Source: an uncultured Alphaproteobacteria bacterium (GTDB taxonomy: Bacteria > Pseudomonadota > Alphaproteobacteria > HIMB59 > GCA-002718135). Taken from it: DNA of 64,000 nt. Position numbers and translations under genes: made by a program. Every line of letters starts with the position of its first letter. Position 1 is the first letter of the stretch. Location of the stretch: the NCBI GenBank assembly GCA_902584805.1, contig CACIBE010000001.1, positions 62,001 to 126,000 of the forward strand, read 5' to 3'. Below, piece by piece: positions 43,579-51,987 of this stretch. The notes beneath the pieces were generated by a model that saw only the letters and a list, made by a program, of their open reading frames with translations, had not been told where the DNA came from and made no database searches.

Positions 43579-46014
43579 ATGAAATCAAAGTCAAAAGTAG
43601 TTGTCATCGGTGGAGGTGCTGTAGGTGTTAGCACTCTCTATCATTTAGCAAAAAAGGGTTGGTCAGATGTAGTTCTCGTTGAAAGAAAGGAATTAACTTC
43701 AGGATCAACATGGCATGCAGCAGGGTTACTTCCATTATTTAATATGAGTTATTCGGTAGGTCAATTGCATAAATACGCAGTCAAACTTTACAAAACTCTT
43801 GAAGAAGAAACTGGACAAAAAGTTGGGTTTAGTGTGGTTTCAAATATTCGCTTAGCAACTACTCAAGATAGAATGGATGAGTATTATCAATATTCAGGAG
43901 TTGCAAAAACAATAGGTGTTGATGTTAAATTTTTAACTCCTGAACAAGTAAAAGAAATTTGGCCCCTTTGTAATACAGATGGATTAATAGGTGCAATTCA
44001 ACATCCTGAAGATGGATACATTCAACCAGCCGATCTAACTCAAGCTTTAGCAAAAGGAGCAAGAGATAAAGGTGCAGAAATTTATAGAAATACTTCTGTA
44101 ACTAGTATTAAAAAAAATAAAGATGATTTATGGATTGTAGAAACTGATAAAGGTTCTATTGAATGTGAGCATGTAGTTTCATGTAGTGGTAATTTTGCAA
44201 GACAGACTGGAAAGATGGTCGGACTTGATATTCCTGTTATACCTGTTGAACACCAATACATTGTTACTGACGATCATCCTGAAATATTAAAAAGAAAAGA
44301 ACAAGGACTTCCTGAAATGGGAGTCTTAAGAGATTCTGATAGTTCTTGGTACATGCGTGAAGAAAGAGGAGGATTGATTTTAGGGCCTTATGAAAAAGGA
44401 GCTCCCGTTTGTTATGTTGATGGACCTGATAAAGAATCTGAATTCGAATTATTTCAAGAAGACCTGGAGCGTTTAGAGCCTCACATTGAATCAGCAATGC
44501 ACCGTGTTCCTATTTTTGGAGAAGTTGGAGTTAAGAAAGTTTACAATGGTGCTATTTGTTATACGCCAGATGGAAGTCCAATTGTTGGACCGGCATGGGG
44601 GCTTAAAAATTTCTGGTTAAATGAAGGTCATAGTTTTGGAATTACTGCAGCTGGTGGAGCTGGATGGCAAATTGCTGAATGGATAGTAGACGGTGAACCT
44701 ACAATTGATATGTTAGGAGTAGATCCTAGAAGATTTGGTGATTATGCAACTGAAGCATATTTAATTAAAAAGAATGAAGAAGCTTACGCGAACGTCTTTA
44801 CAGTACACTATCCTGACGAGGAAAGGGAAGAGGGACGTCCATTAAGACAAGCTCCTTGTTATGATAGATTAAAAAATCTTGGTGCAGTTTTTGGTCAAAA
44901 GTTTGGTTGGGAGCGCGCTAACTGGTTTGCACCTTCAAAAGAATTACAAAAAGATGATTGGTCATTTAGAAGATCAAAATGGTTTGAGCATGTTGGCAAC
45001 GAATGCTTAAATGTTCAAGATAATGCTGGTCTTCTAGATATGACTGCCTTTGCTAAATGTCGGATTTCAGGACCGGGCGCAGAAGAGTTTCTAGACTACT
45101 TAGTTGCAAACAAAATTCCTAAAAAAATTGGAAGAGTAAATCTTTGTCATGCACTAAATACTGCTGGAGGAGTTCACTCAGAATTCACAATTGCGAAAGA
45201 AAAAGAAAATTCGTTTTATTTAGTTTCAGCAGGAGCATTTCAACGATTAGATCATGATTGGATTCATAAATGGATGCCCAAAGATGGATCAGTAATTTAT
45301 GAAAATCTAACTAATAGTATGGGTGTTCTTGTTTTAGCCGGTCCTAAATCGAGAGATATTCTTTCCAAAATTACTAAGACTGATTTATCTAATGAAAATT
45401 TCCCATGGTTATCCTCAAGAAAAATCAATGTTGGTTTAGCTCCTAGTATTGCTATGCGAATGAATTTTGTTGGAGAACTAGGATGGGAATTACATCATCC
45501 AATTGAATATCAAAACCATATTTTTGATAAATTGATGGAAGCAGGAAAAGATCATGGGCTTAAACCATTTGGTATTAGAGCGATGGAAAGCTTACGTGTT
45601 GAAAAAACCTACAAATTGGTTGGTACAGAAATGTCTATTGAATATGCAGCTTTTGAGTCTGGATTAGAAAGATTTGTACATTTAAATAAAGGGAATTTTA
45701 TTGGAAGAGATTCTCTTGTTAAATGGCAGCAAAATGGTTTTAAAAACAAAATGGTAACTTTAGAGGTTCATGATGTTGAAGATGCAGATGCATTGGGTAA
45801 TAATCCAATTTACAATAATGGAAGAGTTATAGGTCGTGCGACAGGAGGTAACTATGGTTTTAGAGTGAAAAAATCATTAGCTATTGGTATGGTGGATCCT
45901 AAATTTGCAGACATTGGTCAAAAATTAGAAATGGATATATTAGATAAAAAGTACAATGTAACTGTTATAGAGGATAGTCCTTATGATCCTAAAAATGAAA
46001 AACTAAAAAAATAG
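43579..46014 (+). CDS. Dimethylglycine/sarcosine dehydrogenase-type flavoprotein
   Basis: An 811-residue two-part enzyme. Residues 1-400 are a DAO-type FAD domain: [21 protein letters not shown], then [10 protein letters not shown], where His46 is the covalent FAD site of DMGDH and sarcosine dehydrogenase. From about residue 420 on is a GcvT folate domain ([51 protein letters not shown]). The enzyme demethylates dimethylglycine or sarcosine, passes the methyl as methylene to THF and electrons to ETF. The ETF genes follow after 1 bp, in strong agreement. Which N-methyl substrate is used cannot be told; sarcosine has its own SoxBDAG here, which favours dimethylglycine. Confidence 0.88.
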   Translation: MKSKSKVVVIGGGAVGVSTLYHLAKKGWSDVVLVERKELTSGSTWHAAGLLPLFNMSYSVGQLHKYAVKLYKTLEEETGQKVGFSVVSNIRLATTQDRMDEYYQYSGVAKTIGVDVKFLTPEQVKEIWPLCNTDGLIGAIQHPEDGYIQPADLTQALAKGARDKGAEIYRNTSVTSIKKNKDDLWIVETDKGSIECEHVVSCSGNFARQTGKMVGLDIPVIPVEHQYIVTDDHPEILKRKEQGLPEMGVLRDSDSSWYMREERGGLILGPYEKGAPVCYVDGPDKESEFELFQEDLERLEPHIESAMHRVPIFGEVGVKKVYNGAICYTPDGSPIVGPAWGLKNFWLNEGHSFGITAAGGAGWQIAEWIVDGEPTIDMLGVDPRRFGDYATEAYLIKKNEEAYANVFTVHYPDEEREEGRPLRQAPCYDRLKNLGAVFGQKFGWERANWFAPSKELQKDDWSFRRSKWFEHVGNECLNVQDNAGLLDMTAFAKCRISGPGAEEFLDYLVANKIPKKIGRVNLCHALNTAGGVHSEFTIAKEKENSFYLVSAGAFQRLDHDWIHKWMPKDGSVIYENLTNSMGVLVLAGPKSRDILSKITKTDLSNENFPWLSSRKINVGLAPSIAMRMNFVGELGWELHHPIEYQNHIFDKLMEAGKDHGLKPFGIRAMESLRVEKTYKLVGTEMSIEYAAFESGLERFVHLNKGNFIGRDSLVKWQQNGFKNKMVTLEVHDVEDADALGNNPIYNNGRVIGRATGGNYGFRVKKSLAIGMVDPKFADIGQKLEMDILDKKYNVTVIEDSPYDPKNEKLKK

Positions 46015-46015
46015 T

Positions 46016-46765
46016 ATGAAGTTACTTGTTACCGTAAAAAGAGTCATAGATTATAATGTTCAAATCAGGGTTAAAGCTGATTGTTCTGGAGTTGAAAAAG
46101 ATAATGTAAAAATGTCCATGAATCCTCCTGATGAAAACGCAGTAGAAGAAGCTCTACGAATAAAAGAAGCTGGTAAAGCAGATGAGATTATAATTCTTTC
46201 TATAGGTAATGATAAGGCACAAGAAACTATTCGAACTGCATTAGCAATGGGAGCTGATAGGGGTATTCATATTAAAACAGACAATGATTTAGAACCTCTT
46301 GCTATTTCTAAAATAATTTCTAAAGTTGCTGAAGAAGAAAAACCATCAATTATTTTAATGGGAAAACAAGCAATCGATGATGACTCTAATCAAACTGGTC
46401 AAATGACATCTGCATTACTCAATTGGCATCAGGCCACATTTGCATCTAAAATTGAAATTGATGGTCAAAATGCAATCGTTACTAGAGAAATAGATGAAGG
46501 TTTAGAAAGAATAAAAGTGTCTATACCATTTGTAGCATCATGTGATCTTCGACTGAATGAACCTAGGTATGCTTCTTTACCAAATATAATGAAAGCAAAG
46601 AAAAAACCCATTGATACAAAAGAAGCATCTTCACTTGGTATAAATATAGAGCCTAGAATTGAACAAATAAAAGTAGAAGAACCACCTGTTAGACAAAAAG
46701 GAATTATGGTAAGTGATGTTGCTGAATTGGTTCAAAAACTAAAACATGAGGCAAAAGTTATATGA
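46016..46765 (+). CDS. etfB: Electron transfer flavoprotein beta subunit
   Basis: A 249-residue ETF small subunit carrying [25 protein letters not shown] at the start, [36 protein letters not shown] and [24 protein letters not shown] are family signatures, ending with [16 protein letters not shown]. It carries electrons from the flavoprotein dehydrogenase encoded 1 bp upstream to ETF-QO downstream. Stop and etfA start overlap in ATGA. Confidence 0.96.
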   Translation: MKLLVTVKRVIDYNVQIRVKADCSGVEKDNVKMSMNPPDENAVEEALRIKEAGKADEIIILSIGNDKAQETIRTALAMGADRGIHIKTDNDLEPLAISKIISKVAEEEKPSIILMGKQAIDDDSNQTGQMTSALLNWHQATFASKIEIDGQNAIVTREIDEGLERIKVSIPFVASCDLRLNEPRYASLPNIMKAKKKPIDTKEASSLGINIEPRIEQIKVEEPPVRQKGIMVSDVAELVQKLKHEAKVI

Positions 46766-47715
46766 CAATATTAGTATTAGCAGAACATAATAATATAGAT
46801 ATCAAACCATCAACCTTAAATACTATATCTGCAGCATCGCAAATAGACCAAGATATCCATGTTTTGGTAACAGGCTATGAATGTGAAGAGTTAGCTAAAA
46901 ATATCTCTAAATGTGAAAAAGTTTCAAAAGTATATTTAGCCAATAATGAAAAACTTAAAAACCCAATTGCTGAAAACATTGAGCCTATCGCTGTATCTTT
47001 GGCTAATAATTATTCCCACATAATGGCACCTGCAACAACTTTTGGTAAAAATATTTTTCCTAGAATTGCCGTTAAACTTGATATTGCACAAGTTAGTGAT
47101 GTTATAAAAATAATAAGTTCCGATACTTTTATGAGGCCAATTTACGCTGGTAACGCTATTGCAACAGTTAAATCAAATGACAAGATTAAAGTAGTAACAG
47201 TAAGACCAACATCGTTTGACCCTGTTGAAACTAGCGGTGGAAAAGAACAGGTCGAAAATATTTCTTTTGATAATCATAGTGGCAGTGTTGAATTTATTGA
47301 TAGAGAAGAATCTCAATCTGAAAGACCAGAGTTAAGTACTGCTCGAGTTGTGATATCCGGTGGCAGAGGATTACAAAGCGCCGAAAATTTTAAACTTTTA
47401 AATGAAATAGCAGATAAGCTTAATGCGGCAGTTGGAGCTTCTCGTGCTGCTGTAGATGCTGGTTATGTTTCTAATGACTATCAAGTTGGGCAAACTGGCA
47501 AAGTAGTTGTCCCAGATTTGTATATTGCTGTCGGAATTTCTGGTGCAATACAGCACTTAGCGGGTATGAAAGAAAGTAAGGTAATTGTTGCAATCAATAA
47601 AGATGAAGAAGCGCCAATATTTAATGTCGCTGACTATGGATTAAACGCTGATTTATTTGAGGCATTGCCTCAATTATCTTCTGAACTAGATAAATTAAAT
47701 ACTATTCAACAATAA
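46762..47715 (+). CDS. etfA: Electron transfer flavoprotein alpha subunit
   Basis: A 317-residue FAD-binding subunit. The C-terminal FAD domain shows [71 protein letters not shown] and [29 protein letters not shown], unmistakable for EtfA. It forms a heterodimer with EtfB and takes electrons from the DMGDH-type enzyme. It overlaps etfB by 4 bp and precedes ETF-QO by 23 bp. Confidence 0.97.
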   Translation: MTILVLAEHNNIDIKPSTLNTISAASQIDQDIHVLVTGYECEELAKNISKCEKVSKVYLANNEKLKNPIAENIEPIAVSLANNYSHIMAPATTFGKNIFPRIAVKLDIAQVSDVIKIISSDTFMRPIYAGNAIATVKSNDKIKVVTVRPTSFDPVETSGGKEQVENISFDNHSGSVEFIDREESQSERPELSTARVVISGGRGLQSAENFKLLNEIADKLNAAVGASRAAVDAGYVSNDYQVGQTGKVVVPDLYIAVGISGAIQHLAGMKESKVIVAINKDEEAPIFNVADYGLNADLFEALPQLSSELDKLNTIQQ

Positions 47716-47738
47716 ATTAATTTATTACAATAAATAAA

Positions 47739-49367
47739 ATGGAAGTAGAACGCGAGTCAATGGACTATGATGTTGTAGTGGTAGGTGCTGGTCCATCAGG
47801 CCTTTCAACTGCAATTAAACTAAAACAGCTGAACCCAGAAATTAATGTTTGTGTATTAGAAAAGGGATCAGAGGTAGGAGCCCATATTTTAAGTGGTAAT
47901 GTGTTTGAAACAAGAGCACTCGATGAATTAATACCTGATTGGAGAAGTAAAGACTCACCAATTAAAACTAAAGTAACAAAAGAAAAGTTTTTATTCTTAT
48001 CTAAGAAAGGCTCGTTAAATTGGCCTACATGGCTTCTTCCTAGTGTACAAAAAAATCATAAGAATTATATCATAAGTCTCGCAAATTTATGTAGATGGCT
48101 TGCAAGTGAGGCTGAAAATTTAGGAGTAGAAATTTTTCCAGGATTTGCAGCATCTAAAATATTATATTCAGATGAAGATCATGTAATTGGTGTACAAACT
48201 GGTGATATGGGTATTGATAAAGATGGTAACAAAAAAGATAGTTTTGAACCAGGAATAAATATTAACGCTAAAGTAACAGTCTTTGCTGAGGGTTGTAGAG
48301 GTCATTTAGGAAAAGAATTAATTAAAAAATATAATTTATCAAAAGATAAGTCACCGCAACAATACGGAATTGGGTTTAAAGAAATTTGGGAATTAGATGA
48401 AAGTCAGCATGAAGAAGGTCTTGTCATGCATACTGCGGGATGGCCATTAGATAATGCAACTTATGGCGGCAGTTTTTGTTATCATGCTGAAAATAAACAA
48501 ATATTTTTAGGATACGTAATCGGTCTTGATTATAAAAATCCTTATTTATCACCTTATGATGAATTTCAAAAATTTAAAACCCACCCAGCAATTAAGAAAA
48601 TTCTTACTAATGGAAAACGTATCGCTTATGGAGCAAGGGCACTTATTGAAGGTGGTATTCAAAGTTTACCTACAATGTATATGCCAGGCGGATTACTAGT
48701 TGGATGCGATGCAGGCACATTAAATATGCCAAAGATTAAAGGTTCACATACTGCAATGAAAAGTGGAATTATAGCTGCTGAAACAATTAATGATTATTTA
48801 AGTAAATCTGTATCTCTTGCAGCATATGAAGATAAATTTAAAAGTTCATGGCTTTATAAAGAATTGTTTGCAGCAAGGAATGTAAAACCTAGTTTTAATT
48901 GGGGACTAGTACCTGCAATAATATTTACCGGAATTGATCAAATAATATTTAGAGGCAAGCTTCCTTTTACATTAAAACACAAACATGCTGATCATGAAGC
49001 TTTACAATTAGCAAAAGATTCAAAAAAAATAGATTATCCAAAATATGATGGAATATTTACCTTTGATAAAACCAGTTCTGTTTATTTGACTGGAACTAAC
49101 CATGAAGCTGATCAGCCAGTGCATTTACAATTAAAGGATAAGGAATTACCGATAAAATTTACTTTAAATGCTTATGATGAGCCATCTCAAAGATATTGTC
49201 CTGCTGGTGTATATGAGGTTGATAAAACAGACACTCAAAATCCTAAATTTGTAATTAATGCACAAAACTGTATTCATTGTAAAACATGTGATATTAAAGA
49301 GCCATCACAAAACATAAATTGGGTTGTTCCTGAAGGTAGTGGGGGACCAAACTATGCAAATATGTAA
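47739..49367 (+). CDS. ETF-ubiquinone oxidoreductase
   Basis: A 542-residue membrane-associated iron-sulfur flavoprotein that moves electrons from ETF to ubiquinone. The FAD domain opens with YDVVVVGAGPSGLSTAIKLKQ, followed by EKGSEVGAHILSGNVFE and PKIKGSHTAMKSGIIAAETI. The C-terminus has the 4Fe-4S ferredoxin motif: CPAGVYEV, then CIHCKTCDIKEPSQNINWVVPEGSGGPNY. The length matches the alphaproteobacterial and mitochondrial enzyme. An in-frame ATG at 47760 (MDYDVV) is a possible shorter start. It closes the DMGDH-etfBA-ETFQO operon, linking demethylation to respiration. Confidence 0.95.
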   Translation: MEVERESMDYDVVVVGAGPSGLSTAIKLKQLNPEINVCVLEKGSEVGAHILSGNVFETRALDELIPDWRSKDSPIKTKVTKEKFLFLSKKGSLNWPTWLLPSVQKNHKNYIISLANLCRWLASEAENLGVEIFPGFAASKILYSDEDHVIGVQTGDMGIDKDGNKKDSFEPGININAKVTVFAEGCRGHLGKELIKKYNLSKDKSPQQYGIGFKEIWELDESQHEEGLVMHTAGWPLDNATYGGSFCYHAENKQIFLGYVIGLDYKNPYLSPYDEFQKFKTHPAIKKILTNGKRIAYGARALIEGGIQSLPTMYMPGGLLVGCDAGTLNMPKIKGSHTAMKSGIIAAETINDYLSKSVSLAAYEDKFKSSWLYKELFAARNVKPSFNWGLVPAIIFTGIDQIIFRGKLPFTLKHKHADHEALQLAKDSKKIDYPKYDGIFTFDKTSSVYLTGTNHEADQPVHLQLKDKELPIKFTLNAYDEPSQRYCPAGVYEVDKTDTQNPKFVINAQNCIHCKTCDIKEPSQNINWVVPEGSGGPNYANM

Positions 49368-49413
49368 TATATTTGAAAAATACTTGTTTTATTTAAATTG
49401 ATTCATTTTCATT

Positions 49414-50247
49414 ATGAATAAAAATAAAATTGTATTTACTTTTGCAACAGCGGAAGTAAATTTTATAGGTCAAATATTTATTAAGATTACTGAATTATTA
49501 ACAGGAAAATTAAAATTAAAAAAATTATATGATGAATATTTATCTGAAAATAGACCACCTGAGCTTTTTTGGGATGATGCAGTAGATAAATTAAATTTTA
49601 CTTTGATAACTAATTTTCAGGATGGTAGTTACATTCCAAAAAAAGGAAAATTAATTGTTATAGCAAATCATGCTTTTGGAGTTGCTGATGGTGTATCCAT
49701 ATGTTCAGCGATTTCAAAAGTAAGACAAGATTATAAAATGGTTACACATAAAGTTTTAAGACAAGCAGAGGCAGTAAAAGATAAAATATTACCAATTGAT
49801 TTTAATGAAAATAGAGAAGCTCTATTAACTAACATTAATACACGCAAAGAAGCTGAAAAAACTTTGCACAATGAAGGCGTTCTAGTTCTTTTCCCTTCTG
49901 GAACAATAGCAACTAAACAAAACTTAAAAAAAAATACAAAAGCTGACGATGGTGAGTGGAAACAATGGGTATCGAAACTAGTTCTTAAAACTAAAAGCCC
50001 TGTGTTACCAATTTTTTTTGATGGTCAAAATAGTCAACTTTACCATATTGCCAATAAAATTGGACAAACATTCAGATACTCTTTGTGTATGTATGAACTT
50101 AAAAGAAAGATAGGTGATGATATTTACATGTACTTTGGTTCACTTATACCTTACGAAAACCTTTTAAAAATTGGAGATATCAAAAAAATTACTCAGTACT
50201 TAAGGTCAACCACATATTCTTTAGATCCACAATTTAATAATAATTAA
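49414..50247 (+). CDS. PlsC-like lysophospholipid acyltransferase
   Basis: A 277-residue 1-acyl-glycerol-phosphate-type acyltransferase. The catalytic motif is IVIANHAFGVADG (near residue 87, the H-x5-D variant of the OlsA/hemolysin branch), the substrate site VLVLFPSGTIAT near 160, and SPVLPIFFDGQNSQLY near 196. Proteins of this branch make phosphatidic acid or acylate ornithine lipid. No ornithine-lipid partner (OlsB) is nearby, so the acceptor is open. It stands 46 bp after ETF-QO and could be read on. Confidence 0.82.
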   Translation: MNKNKIVFTFATAEVNFIGQIFIKITELLTGKLKLKKLYDEYLSENRPPELFWDDAVDKLNFTLITNFQDGSYIPKKGKLIVIANHAFGVADGVSICSAISKVRQDYKMVTHKVLRQAEAVKDKILPIDFNENREALLTNINTRKEAEKTLHNEGVLVLFPSGTIATKQNLKKNTKADDGEWKQWVSKLVLKTKSPVLPIFFDGQNSQLYHIANKIGQTFRYSLCMYELKRKIGDDIYMYFGSLIPYENLLKIGDIKKITQYLRSTTYSLDPQFNNN

Positions 50248-50266
50248 ATATTTATTTTTTACACTT

Positions 50267-50281
50267 ACCGTTTTATACGGT
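50267..50281 (+). promoter_or_regulatory. Short inverted repeat just before the coiled-coil gene
   Basis: ACCGT, TTTAT, ACGGT at 50267-50281 ends 4 bases before the ATG at 50286 and replaces any Shine-Dalgarno sequence. It may be an operator or a small RNA hairpin that controls translation. Five base pairs could be chance. Confidence 0.3.
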
Positions 50282-50285
50282 TCAT

Positions 50286-50957
50286 ATGGTAGGTTTTGTT
50301 GGTTTAAAAGCAAGAAGAAGAAGAAGAAACAGAATCTTACTAGTCATTTCAATTATAGCTATCTTTGGTATTTTTTTCTATTTGCCTTCTTTAGATTTTT
50401 CAACTGAACAAACTGAGCCACCTATTGAAATCATTCCTAGTAGTGTTGTTGATGAATCAAGTTTACGATCTGAAATACAAGAACTTAAACTTGAGATATT
50501 TCAAAAAAATCAGCGATTAAAATTTAGAGATGATCAAATAAAAAACTTACGTGAAGAAATACGTGATTTAAATGAATCATTCGATACAATTAAGAATGAT
50601 TATAAACAATCTCTTAAAAATATATCAGATCTAGAAAATAACCCATTAGAAAATAATTCAGAAAGTATTGAGAAACTTAACAAACTAGAAAATAAAATAA
50701 CTGAATTAAATAAACAATTGTCAAAATATGAAGACCTTGTTAAAAAATTAGAAATAGAATTAGAAAATTCTGCATCAACTGAAGATATGGAAGAACTAAA
50801 TATTGAAAATTCAATACTAAAATCAGAACTTAGACAGATTGAACAAAAAAATCGTAGTTTTGAAAATGAATTAAATGAACTAAAAAAAATAATTAAAAAT
50901 AAAGATAAAGAAATAGAAGATTTAATTTATTTAAAAGATTCCCAACATCATGGGTGA
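50286..50957 (+). CDS. Membrane-anchored coiled-coil protein
   Basis: A 223-residue protein. A basic start (KARRRRRNR) and one helix (residues about 18-35) give an N-in anchor. The rest, from about residue 57 to 215, is an almost unbroken heptad-rich coiled coil (Leu/Ile and Glu/Lys/Asn repeats, such as ELKLEIFQKNQRLKFRDDQIKNLREEI). The layout resembles small cell-envelope or division scaffolds, but there is no recognisable family domain. It ends one base before the convergent nuclease stop. Confidence 0.7.
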   Translation: MVGFVGLKARRRRRNRILLVISIIAIFGIFFYLPSLDFSTEQTEPPIEIIPSSVVDESSLRSEIQELKLEIFQKNQRLKFRDDQIKNLREEIRDLNESFDTIKNDYKQSLKNISDLENNPLENNSESIEKLNKLENKITELNKQLSKYEDLVKKLEIELENSASTEDMEELNIENSILKSELRQIEQKNRSFENELNELKKIIKNKDKEIEDLIYLKDSQHHG

Positions 50958-51437
50958 TTATTTATTTTTCTTTCTGAATAAATAGGGTTCTTCAAAATCC
51001 CCAATCCATATACCCTTTTTATCTCGTTTTGCTTTTTCTTCTTCTTCAATATAATCTTTTGAATAATAGCGATAAGCTATCGCCCATCCATTCAGAACCA
51101 TTGCACTATTTAAATCTAAATTATCTTTATAGCAGATTCCAATAAATCTATTATATCGATCCTTACCTTCTGTGATGCATTCAATTTTATTATTACCAAT
51201 TAATTCCTTTAAGAACTTTGTTGATTCCACACCACAATTCCAGACTTTACTATTTTTATTACACGTTTGATTTGTCTCAGGGGCATCAATAGCATGCAGT
51301 CTTATTTTATTTTTATTAATATGTATAGTATCACCATCAATTACTTTTGCTTTTCCAAATATAGTTTTGCCAGATGATACTGTGCTTAATGAAATTAAGA
51401 TAAAAAATAAATTAAATATTAAGATTTTTACTACCAT
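50958..51437 (-). CDS. Exported staphylococcal nuclease-like endonuclease
   Basis: I take the ATG at 51437; the frame also opens with TTG one codon earlier. The 159-residue protein has a signal peptide and one SNase domain: KAKVIDGDTIHINKNKIRLHAIDAPETNQTC (Ca-binding Asp, catalytic Arg and Glu of RLxxIDAPE), GKDRYNRFIGICY with the second catalytic Arg, and LDLNSAMVLNGWAIAYRYY. It should degrade DNA or RNA outside the cytoplasm. It overlaps the soxG 3' end by 26 bp, so it rides on the sarcosine oxidase operon. Confidence 0.9.
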   Translation of the reverse strand: MVVKILIFNLFFILISLSTVSSGKTIFGKAKVIDGDTIHINKNKIRLHAIDAPETNQTCNKNSKVWNCGVESTKFLKELIGNNKIECITEGKDRYNRFIGICYKDNLDLNSAMVLNGWAIAYRYYSKDYIEEEEKAKRDKKGIWIGDFEEPYLFRKKNK

Positions 51438-51987
51438 CAACTAATAAATCATAAACATATTTTGCTTGTGATCTGTTTAAATGTAAATCTAATGAAGTTT
51501 CTTCTTTATCAGTATTATTTCTAATAAAAAGTATTGGAATTTTTATAAATATAGTTTGAGCTACAGAAAAATTAGTTTCCAAAATTTTTTCTAAGTTCGC
51601 GACAAGAAATTTAGAAAGTAAAATAAATACCTTTTCCCCTTCAAGTCGTAAAACAGTTTTATTAAATGAAACATCAGTTATTGCTGTTTTTTCTGGATTA
51701 AGTTTAGATTCTAATAGAGAAATAATTTCATCTTTCTCATTTTCTGGTGTTTCGACTAACCATTCATTAGGACCAAGCCACATAATACTAATATTATTAT
51801 TAAAAATTCTTACATTTGGCTCTATTGGTAAAACCAGATTTAATACTGAGCCTATATTTTTCATAAATTCTTTATCTGAACTTTTACCCCGTATATTTAT
51901 TTTACCTGATAGAGCTTTTTCTTCTATTGTTACTCCATTGAAATTTTTTTTATTTATATTCAAAACATTACTGTAAGTTAAAGTCAT
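51412..51987 (-). CDS. soxG: Sarcosine oxidase gamma subunit
   Basis: A 191-residue protein that fits SoxG by order and by sequence: FNNNISIMWLGPNEWLVETP, TAITDVSFNKTVLRLEG, LLSKFLVANLEKILETNFSVAQT, and a final DLHLNRSQAKYVYDLLVDG. The family is divergent and the gamma subunit helps assemble the heterotetramer. Its start overlaps the soxA stop in ATGA. Gene order soxB-soxD-soxA-soxG is the standard one. Confidence 0.9.
   Translation of the reverse strand: MTLTYSNVLNINKKNFNGVTIEEKALSGKINIRGKSSDKEFMKNIGSVLNLVLPIEPNVRIFNNNISIMWLGPNEWLVETPENEKDEIISLLESKLNPEKTAITDVSFNKTVLRLEGEKVFILLSKFLVANLEKILETNFSVAQTIFIKIPILFIRNNTDKEETSLDLHLNRSQAKYVYDLLVDGSKNLNI

Noticed and set aside
50958..51437. SNase-like gene as a phage or defence nuclease.
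   Set aside because: It has a signal peptide, overlaps soxG and has no phage or defence neighbours; a secreted nutrient-scavenging nuclease is simpler.
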